In this document: piece by piece, positions 13,694 to 18,855 of the stretch
How the letters are laid out: each line of letters begins with the position of its first letter
How positions within the stretch are numbered: the first letter of the stretch is position 1
Source: an uncultured Verrucomicrobiota bacterium
GTDB lineage: Bacteria; Verrucomicrobiota; Verrucomicrobiae; Opitutales; Opitutaceae
NCBI GenBank assembly: GCA_946482165.1
Contig: CAMLQS010000059.1
Span: forward strand, 1-18,855
Direction of reading: 5' to 3'
DNA length: 18,855 nucleotides
Notes under the pieces: generated by a model
Databases searched by the model: none
Told to the model about the DNA's origin: nothing
Seen by the model: only the letters and a program-made list of their open reading frames with translations
Translations under genes and position numbers: made by a program

Positions 13694-14197
13694 ATGTCCG
13701 CCCTCGACGCCGTCAAAGCCCTGATCCCGCATCGTCCGCCGTTCCTGTTCGTGGACGAGATCGTCTCCGAGAGCGCGGAAGGGCTGGTGGCAAAGCGCAC
13801 TTGGCGCGCGGACGAGGATTTTTATAGCGGCCACTACCCGAACGCTCCCATCACGCCGGGAGTGCTGCTGTGCGAGGCGGTTTTCCAGACCGGCGCGCTC
13901 TATATGGCGAAACAGGCGCAGGCGGCCGGCGCGGCGCCGGGCTCGGGCGTCCCGCTGCTCTCGAAGATCTCGGACGTGCGTTTCCGCACCCCGATCTATC
14001 CGGGCGACACGATCCTGATCGAGGTAAAGAAAAAGGAGGTCGTGGCCGGCTTCACGATGATGAGCGGCGCGATCAAGAAGGCGGACGGCGCTCGCGTGAT
14101 GAACGTGGACTTCACGGTCGCGTGGAAGACGCCGGAGGGGCAGCAAACGACCACGGCGGTGCCGGCGGCGTCCCAGGCCCAGCAGGCGCAACAGTAA
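13694..14197 (+). CDS. fabZ: FabZ-like 3-hydroxyacyl-ACP dehydratase
   Basis: A 167-residue hotdog-fold dehydratase, close to the usual FabZ length with a Gln/Ala-rich tail. It would remove water from 3-hydroxyacyl-ACP to give the trans-2-enoyl form in fatty-acid synthesis. N-terminal IPHRPPFLFVDEIV is the family opening. The active-site stretch is SGHYPNAPITPGVLLCEAVF, giving catalytic His at 47 and Glu at 61. SDVRFRTPIYPGDTILIEV and the central Gly follow as in the family. The start is the ATG at 13694 (MSALDAVKAL); the frame upstream to 13277 is only the shadow of the ferritin-like gene. Just 21 bp separate it from the FabI-like gene, with GAAGG before that start, so the two are one operon. 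Whether it is the housekeeping FabZ or dedicated to the adjacent hydrocarbon genes cannot be told here. Confidence 0.88.
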   Translation: MSALDAVKALIPHRPPFLFVDEIVSESAEGLVAKRTWRADEDFYSGHYPNAPITPGVLLCEAVFQTGALYMAKQAQAAGAAPGSGVPLLSKISDVRFRTPIYPGDTILIEVKKKEVVAGFTMMSGAIKKADGARVMNVDFTVAWKTPEGQQTTTAVPAASQAQQAQQ

Positions 14198-14218
14198 CCG
14201 CGAGCGAAGGCGATTCCG

Positions 14219-15067
14219 ATGCCCGACTTTCTCCAGCTCACCGGAAAGACCATTCTCGTGCAGGGCGTGGCCAACCGCAAAAGCGTGGCCTGGCATGTGG
14301 CGAAAACGCTCGAAGAGCAGGGCGCGCGCGTGGTCTACGCGGTGCGCTCCGAGGCGCGCAAAAAATCGCTCGAGACGCTGCTGGCCGGGAAACCGGTTTT
14401 CGTGTGCGACGTGGAGGAGGAAGGCGCGGCGGCGCGGCTGGCGGGCGAAGTGGCGGCGGCGGGGCTCGCGCCGCTGCACGGGCTGGTTCACTCGATCGCC
14501 TTTGCGAACTACGCGGAAGGGTTTAAGCCCTTTCACGAGACGAAGCGGAAAGACTTTCTCCAGGCGACCGCGATCTCGGCCTTCTCGCTGGTCGAGCTGG
14601 CGAACGCCTTTAAACCGCATTTCGCGAAAAACGCCTCGGTGGTGACGATCGGCATCTCGTCGCTGCTCGTGACGCCCGACAACTACGGCTACATGGGCCC
14701 GATCAAGGCGGCGCTGGAGTCGGCGACGCGATTCCTTGCGAAGAGTTTCTCGACCGAGCCGGCGGTGAGCGAGGTGCGTTTCAACGTGATCGGCGCGGGT
14801 CCCCTCAAGACGAGCGCCTCGGCGGGCATCCCGGGCTACCTGGAGAGTTATCTCTACGCGGAAAAATTGACCTTCCGTAAGCGCAACCTCTCGACGCAAG
14901 AGGTGGCGGACCCGGCGGTCTATCTGCTGAGCGAGCGAAGCAGCGGCATCAACGGCACGACGCTCACGATCGACGCCGGGCTGGGCTCGAACTATTTCGA
15001 CAAAGACATCATCCGGCTGGCGATGCGGATGGAAACCAAGCCGCCCGCGGCGGCGGCGCAGGGCTGA
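14219..15067 (+). CDS. fabI: FabI-like enoyl-ACP reductase
   Basis: A 282-residue short-chain dehydrogenase of the FabI group, which reduces trans-2-enoyl-ACP with NAD(P)H in the last step of fatty-acid elongation. Seen: nucleotide motif QGVANRKSVAWHVAKTL (G16, S22), LHGLVHSIAFANY, and the active-site pair Y156-x6-K163 in NYGYMGPIKAALESATRFLA. The C-terminus INGTTLTIDAGLG is typical. One departure: the second Tyr of E. coli FabI (Tyr146) corresponds by my alignment to I146 in VVTIGISSLL, so the enzyme is a divergent FabI or a related SDR. The C-terminus has an extra Ala-rich tail. It follows fabZ by 21 bp and precedes oleA by 44 bp on the same strand. Function as enoyl reductase is probable; the exact substrate is not determined. 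Confidence 0.85.
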   Translation: MPDFLQLTGKTILVQGVANRKSVAWHVAKTLEEQGARVVYAVRSEARKKSLETLLAGKPVFVCDVEEEGAAARLAGEVAAAGLAPLHGLVHSIAFANYAEGFKPFHETKRKDFLQATAISAFSLVELANAFKPHFAKNASVVTIGISSLLVTPDNYGYMGPIKAALESATRFLAKSFSTEPAVSEVRFNVIGAGPLKTSASAGIPGYLESYLYAEKLTFRKRNLSTQEVADPAVYLLSERSSGINGTTLTIDAGLGSNYFDKDIIRLAMRMETKPPAAAAQG

Positions 15068-15111
15068 TCCGGCCGACGCGAAGACACGAGCGGCGCGCAA
15101 AGGGCGAAGAC

Positions 15112-16143
15112 ATGAAGTTTCAACACACCGTCATCGAATCGTTGGCCACGGCGCTGCCGGCGGAGGTGCTGACCTCGGCCGAGATCGAGCGCCGGCTCGC
15201 GCCGCTTTATCAGCGGCTGCGCCTGCCGGAGGGGCGGCTCGAGTTGATGACGGGGATCCGCGAACGCCGCGTGTGGCCGGCGGGGACGCGGCCCTCGGAC
15301 GCCTCGGCGGCGGCGGGGCGGGCGGCGTTGGCGCAGTCGGCCCTCCGCGCCGACCAGGTGGAGTTGTTTATCCACGCGGCGGTGTGCCGCGACATGCTGG
15401 AGCCGGCGACGGCGAGTTTCGCGCACCGCAAGATCGGGCTGCCGGCGACGGCGCAAATTTTCGACCTTTCGAACGCGTGCCTTGGCTGGCTCAACGCGCT
15501 GACGGTGGCGGCCGGCCTGATCGAGAGCGGACAAATCCGCTGCGCGCTCGTGTGCTCGGGCGAGAACGGCGGGCCGCTGGTGGAGCAGACCTTGAAGACG
15601 CTGCTCACGGCGCCGCTCGACCGAAACGGTATCAAACCCTTCTTCGCAAATCTGACGATCGGCTCGGGCGCGGTGGCGGCGGTGCTTTGCCACGAATCGT
15701 TGCTGCCGGCCGGCGCGCGGGCGCATCGGCTGCGCGGCGGCGTGGCGCGCGCGGCGACGGCGCACAGCGAACTTTGCCAAGGCGACACGCACGGGGCGGA
15801 CGCGCTGGCGATGCAGACCGACAGCGAGGCGCTGCTCGTGGCGGGCATCGAGCTGGCGAGAGAGACCTGGGCGGCGTTCACGGAAGAGTTTGGCGCCGGG
15901 TTTGACCGCACGATCTGCCACCAGGTGGGCAGCACGCACCGGCGGAAACTCTACGAAGCGCTGGGGCTCGATCTGGCGAAGGATTTTTCGACCTTCGAGA
16001 CGTTGGGCAACACGGGCTCGGTGGCGCTGCCCGCGACCCTGGCCGGCGCGGTGGAGGCGGGCGCGGTGAAGGCCGGCGACCGCGTGGCGCTGCTCGGCAT
16101 CGGCAGCGGGCTGAACTCGCTGATGCTGGCGGTGGACTGGTGA
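15112..16143 (+). CDS. oleA: OleA, thiolase-type head-to-head acyl condensing enzyme
   Basis: A 343-residue thiolase-fold enzyme of the OleA subgroup of the FabH-like family. OleA joins two fatty acyl-CoAs head to head in a non-decarboxylative Claisen condensation to a 2-alkyl-3-ketoacid, the first step of bacterial long-chain olefin synthesis. Catalytic residues seen: Cys123 in DLSNACLGWL, His270 in ICHQVGSTHR and Asn300 in LGNTGSVALP. Glu97 in MLEPATASFAH matches the conserved base (Glu117 of Xanthomonas OleA) that separates OleA from FabH. The downstream gene is OleB-like, which supports OleA over FabH. A weak AAAGGG precedes the ATG. Confidence 0.88.
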   Translation: MKFQHTVIESLATALPAEVLTSAEIERRLAPLYQRLRLPEGRLELMTGIRERRVWPAGTRPSDASAAAGRAALAQSALRADQVELFIHAAVCRDMLEPATASFAHRKIGLPATAQIFDLSNACLGWLNALTVAAGLIESGQIRCALVCSGENGGPLVEQTLKTLLTAPLDRNGIKPFFANLTIGSGAVAAVLCHESLLPAGARAHRLRGGVARAATAHSELCQGDTHGADALAMQTDSEALLVAGIELARETWAAFTEEFGAGFDRTICHQVGSTHRRKLYEALGLDLAKDFSTFETLGNTGSVALPATLAGAVEAGAVKAGDRVALLGIGSGLNSLMLAVDW

Positions 16144-16155
16144 ACGAAGATGAAA

Positions 16156-16250
16156 CCGCTAAATGACGCTAAAGGCCGCTAAATCCGAAACGCCGTTTCA
16201 CCTCGTCCACATGTTCTCATTTTTTAGCGCAACTTAGCGAAATTTAGCGG
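16156..16250. repeat. Palindromic repeat with 10-bp periodic CGCTAAA units
   Basis: Left arm 16156-16183 is built of three CGCTAAA units spaced exactly 10 bp (CCGCTAAATG, ACGCTAAAGG, CCGCTAAA). Right arm 16223-16250 (TTTAGCGC ... TTTAGCGG) is its imperfect reverse complement. Between them sits a small hairpin GAAAC-GCC-GTTTC (16187-16199). It occupies most of the 122-bp oleA-oleB gap and is far richer in A/T than its surroundings. It looks like a dispersed intergenic palindrome rather than coding sequence. Confidence 0.8.
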
Positions 16251-16265
16251 TCCCTTTCCATTTCC

Positions 16266-17180
16266 GTGACTTCACCTGTGTCCGCTCTCTCGTCCGTCCC
16301 CGACTGGCTCCAGCCGCTCTATCCCTTTACGCCGAAGCGTTTCGCCACGCCCGGCGGCGCGCAGATGAGCTACCTCGACGAGGGCGCGAGCGCGAGCGAC
16401 GGGGAGGCGGTGCTGATGCTGCACGGCAACCCGACCTGGTCGTTCTACTACCGCGAACTCGTGAAGCGGCTGTCCCCGGGCTTTCGCTGCGTGGCGCCGG
16501 ATCATGTGGGCATGGGGCTTTCGGAGAAGCCGGAGAATTACCGCTACACGCTCCAGCAGCGCATCGACGACGTGGCGGCGCTGGTCGAAAAGCTCGGCCT
16601 CAGGCGCGTGCATCTGGTCGTCCACGACTGGGGCGGCGCGATCGGTTTCGGCTTCGCGGCGCGCCGGCCGGAACTGATCGGGCGTATCGTTGTTCTCAAT
16701 ACGGGGGCCTTTCCGTCGAAGCGCATCCCGGCGCGGATCGCCCTGTGCAAGACGCGCTTTCCGGGCACGGCGCTGGTGCGCGGGCTGAACGGCTTCGCGG
16801 GGCCGGCGGCATGGATGGCGATGAGCCGTCGCTCGCTCTCGGCGGACGAAAAACGCGGTTACCTGCTGCCTTACGACTCGTGGGCGAACCGCGTGGCGGT
16901 CGACGCCTTCGTGAAGGACATCCCGATGGACGAGTCCCACCCGAGCCGGGCCGCGCTCGAAAAGGCGGCGGCGGGCATCGGGAAGTTTCGCGGGAACCCG
17001 GTTCTGATCGTGTGGGGCGGCCGCGATTTTTGTTTTAACGACGATTTCTACGCGGAGTGGCGCAAGCGCCTGCCGGAGTCGGACGCGCTCTATATCGCGG
17101 ACGCCGGCCACTACGTGATCGACGACGCCCGCGACGAAGCGCTGGAGCGGATCGAGAAATTTTTCGGGCTGGCGAGCTGA
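16266..17180 (+). CDS. oleB: OleB, alpha/beta-hydrolase beta-lactone decarboxylase
   Basis: A 304-residue alpha/beta-hydrolase. OleB enzymes turn cis-beta-lactones into cis-olefins with loss of CO2, the last step of long-chain hydrocarbon synthesis. Seen: HGNPTWSFYYREL (oxyanion region), nucleophile Asp121 in VVHDWGGAIGFGF with Trp122, the acid candidate Asp254 in VWGGRDFCFND, and the catalytic His282 in DAGHYVIDD. The DFCFND and GHYVIDD pieces match OleB better than haloalkane dehalogenases, which share the fold. The start is GTG at 16266; a second GTG at 16278 also fits. The neighbouring oleA supports this name. It ends 58 bp before the convergent malQ gene, with a shared hairpin between. 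Confidence 0.85.
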   Translation: MTSPVSALSSVPDWLQPLYPFTPKRFATPGGAQMSYLDEGASASDGEAVLMLHGNPTWSFYYRELVKRLSPGFRCVAPDHVGMGLSEKPENYRYTLQQRIDDVAALVEKLGLRRVHLVVHDWGGAIGFGFAARRPELIGRIVVLNTGAFPSKRIPARIALCKTRFPGTALVRGLNGFAGPAAWMAMSRRSLSADEKRGYLLPYDSWANRVAVDAFVKDIPMDESHPSRAALEKAAAGIGKFRGNPVLIVWGGRDFCFNDDFYAEWRKRLPESDALYIADAGHYVIDDARDEALERIEKFFGLAS

Positions 17181-17203
17181 GCCGCGGCATGGTCGCGCCC
17201 GTT

Positions 17204-17225
17204 TCAAGGGCGCGCACGCCCTTGA
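17204..17225. terminator. Hairpin terminator between oleB and malQ
   Basis: A perfect 9-bp stem TCAAGGGCG / CGCCCTTGA (17204-17212, 17217-17225) with a 4-base loop lies between the convergent stops at 17180 and 17239. There is no long T-run on either strand, but the placement fits a bidirectional transcript end. Confidence 0.65.
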
Positions 17226-17238
17226 GCGAGGCTTGCGC

Positions 17239-18798
17239 TCAGGCGCGGCCGTAGAGTTCGCCGAGGTCCTGGAGATAGGGGGCCGACTGCTTCCGGAGCG
17301 CCTCGAGCTGGGCTTCGGAGTAGCGCCATTGCCAGTTTCCGGCCGCGACGCCTGGCGTGTTGAACCGCGCCTCGGCGCCCAGGCTCAGGAGGTCCTGGAG
17401 CGGCAAGATGGCGAGGCGGCTCACGGCGGCGTAGGCGGCGCGGATGAAATCCCAGCCGACCTCGCGGCCGTCGACGCGGAAATAGCGGCGAACATGGTCC
17501 TGCTCCTTGGCGGAGGCGGCGCGATACCACCCGAGGGAGGTATCGTTGTCGTGCGTGCCCGGATACACGACGGCGTTGGCGACGAGATTGTGCGGCAGGT
17601 AGAGGTTCGAGGCTTCGCCGCCGAAGGCGAACTGCAGGATGGTCATGCCCGGGAGGCCGCAGGCGTCGCGCAGCTCGCGCACGCTGTCGAAGAGGTCGCC
17701 AAGGTCCTCGGCGATGAGGCGGGCGTCGGGCAGGGCGCCCTTGATCGCCTGGAAAAAGGCGAGGCCGGGGCCTTGTTTCCATTCGCCGTTTTTGGCGGTC
17801 TCGGAGCCGGCGGGAATGGACCAGTAGGTGTCGAAGGCGCGGAAGTGGTCGATGCGGACGATGTCGCAAAGCGTGAAGTTGGCGCGGAGTCGCTCGATCC
17901 ACCAACCGTAGCTTTCCGAGGCGTGTTTTTCCCAATCGTAGAGCGGGTTGCCCCAGAGTTGGCCGTCGGCGGAGAAGTAGTCGGGCGGAACCCCGGCGAC
18001 GGCGAGCGGCTCGCCGCTTTCCTGGTCGATCTGGAACATCTCGGGTCGAGACCAGACGTCGGCGGAATCGCGCGCGACAAAGATGGGGGCGTCGCCGATA
18101 AGCGTGATGCCGCGTTCTCGGGCCGCGTTGCGGAGCAGGGCCCATTGGCCGAAGAAAAGATATTGGAAAAAGGCGTGGGCCTCGGCGCGGGCGGTGACGG
18201 AAGCGGGCAGGGCGCTTTGGCGGGCGCGGGCAAGAAACCGGTGTTCGGCCGGCCACTGCCACCAAGGCCGGCCGGAGTGGTGGTCCTTGAGGGCGAGGAA
18301 AAGCGCATAGCCCTCGAGCCAGGCGGCGTGGGCCTTGCGGAAGGCGGCGAAATCGCCGTAGGGCAAGCCGGCGAAGCGGCGGGCCTTGGCGGCTTCGAAG
18401 GCGCGAAAGAGGACGGGCCACTTGGTCACGTAGAGCCAACCGTAGTCGACGTGGTCGCGGGGCAGGCGGCGCAATTCGCCCAGATCGCCATCGGCCAACA
18501 AGCCGGCGTCGACCAAGGCGGCGAGATCGACGAGGTAGGGATTCCCGGCGAAGGCCGAGAAACACTGATAAGGCGAATCGCCATAGCCGGTGGGGCCGAC
18601 GGGGCAGACTTGCCAGTGGCTGATGCCGGCGGCGTTGAGGAAATCGAGAAACCGGAGGGTGTGCCGGTCGAGAACGCCTATGCCTTGGTCGCCGGGGAGG
18701 GAGGTCGGATGCAAAAGCAGCCCGGCAGCACGGTTTTTCAACCAATTGAAAAGCGGGGGGGATGACGGCGCCAAACTCCCGGAAACTTGATTAGACAT
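17239..18798 (-). CDS. malQ: 4-alpha-glucanotransferase (GH77)
   Basis: A 519-residue GH77 enzyme of normal length. It cuts alpha-1,4-glucans and transfers the freed chain to another glucan or glucose, in glycogen and maltodextrin metabolism. Family features: GLLLHPTSLPGDQGIGVLD at the N-terminus, CPVGPTGYGDSPYQCFSAFA, GDAPIFVARDSADVW, and the catalytic trio: nucleophile Asp317 in RIDHFRAFDTYW, acid/base Glu364 in IAEDLGDL, and Asp417 in YPGTHDNDTSLGW. There is no N-terminal starch-binding extension, so it is the short bacterial type. The ATG at 18798 is preceded by an AT-rich leader (AATAAATATT) without a Shine-Dalgarno, unlike its GC-rich surroundings. The promoter would lie in 18799-18855 or beyond the window. 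Convergent with oleB. Confidence 0.95.
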   Translation of the reverse strand: MSNQVSGSLAPSSPPLFNWLKNRAAGLLLHPTSLPGDQGIGVLDRHTLRFLDFLNAAGISHWQVCPVGPTGYGDSPYQCFSAFAGNPYLVDLAALVDAGLLADGDLGELRRLPRDHVDYGWLYVTKWPVLFRAFEAAKARRFAGLPYGDFAAFRKAHAAWLEGYALFLALKDHHSGRPWWQWPAEHRFLARARQSALPASVTARAEAHAFFQYLFFGQWALLRNAARERGITLIGDAPIFVARDSADVWSRPEMFQIDQESGEPLAVAGVPPDYFSADGQLWGNPLYDWEKHASESYGWWIERLRANFTLCDIVRIDHFRAFDTYWSIPAGSETAKNGEWKQGPGLAFFQAIKGALPDARLIAEDLGDLFDSVRELRDACGLPGMTILQFAFGGEASNLYLPHNLVANAVVYPGTHDNDTSLGWYRAASAKEQDHVRRYFRVDGREVGWDFIRAAYAAVSRLAILPLQDLLSLGAEARFNTPGVAAGNWQWRYSEAQLEALRKQSAPYLQDLGELYGRA

Positions 18799-18855
18799 AA
18801 TATTTATTGTGCGATGGATTGGCTGGTCTCGGTAAAAGGTCTGAGATGACGGGCC

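Noticed and set aside
13433..15100. A 555-codon minus-strand open frame opposite fabZ and fabI
   Set aside because: It is an Arg/His-rich antisense shadow of genes with clear catalytic motifs on the plus strand.
15112..16143. Housekeeping FabH (ketoacyl-ACP synthase III)
   Set aside because: It has the OleA-type Glu (E97 in LEPATASF) and an OleB neighbour; FabH remains possible only if phylogeny says so.
16266..17180. Haloalkane dehalogenase instead of OleB
   Set aside because: The fold and nucleophile are shared, but the DFCFND and GHYVIDD segments and the adjacent oleA favour OleB.
17233..18765. A 510-codon plus-strand frame opposite malQ
   Set aside because: Antisense shadow; the minus strand encodes a full GH77 enzyme with all three catalytic acids.

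Overview
This window is high-GC and gene-dense. I read it as chromosomal DNA from a member of the Verrucomicrobia, most likely an Opitutaceae-type bacterium. That is inference from several features together: a PEP-CTERM protein (exosortase-sorted envelope), an OleA/OleB head-to-head hydrocarbon pair, a double-domain KaiC-like ATPase beside Rcp1-type receivers, many A/G-rich or poorly defined ribosome sites, and palindromic intergenic repeats. No rRNA, tRNA, CRISPR or prophage was recognised.

Left part (1-3600): a secreted protein built from three PepSY-like modules; a 177-bp element with 24-bp perfect terminal inverted repeats (MITE-like); an intact PEP-CTERM gene with a strong terminator; a PEP-CTERM C-terminal remnant; and the 3' remnant of an IS481-type transposase. 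This is the most remodelled part of the window. A VOC/PhnB-like gene follows.

Middle-left (3600-7400): a minus-strand run of small genes. It holds a DUF2200 gene broken by one frameshift, two small membrane proteins, a conserved protein of unknown function and a lipoprotein. A plus-strand BamE/SmpA-like lipoprotein is divergent from them. A second copy of the palindromic core found inside the MITE-like element abuts the DUF2200 stop codon.

Centre (7400-11370): a signalling island. It has two stand-alone CheY/Rcp1-like receivers, a small conserved protein translationally coupled (ATGA overlap) to a two-domain KaiC-like ATPase, and immediately behind it the decayed remains of a PAS-sensor (histidine-kinase-type) gene. 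The second receiver carries a run of ten C between its start codon and its receiver domain; nine or eleven C would terminate translation at once, so it is a candidate phase-variable switch. Small hairpins lie upstream of both receivers. No KaiA or KaiB is present.

Right part (11370-18855): a small Lys/Ala-rich secreted protein; glutamyl-Q tRNA(Asp) synthetase (minus strand); a DUF892/YciF ferritin-like protein; then a plus-strand lipid cluster of FabZ-like dehydratase, FabI-like enoyl reductase, OleA and OleB. The oleA-oleB gap holds an A/T-rich palindromic repeat built on a 10-bp period. OleC and OleD are absent here, and a convergent 4-alpha-glucanotransferase (malQ) with a shared hairpin terminator closes the window. 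The four lipid genes would plausibly supply acyl chains (FabZ, FabI), condense them (OleA) and decarboxylate the beta-lactone to an olefin (OleB), with OleC and OleD supplied from elsewhere.
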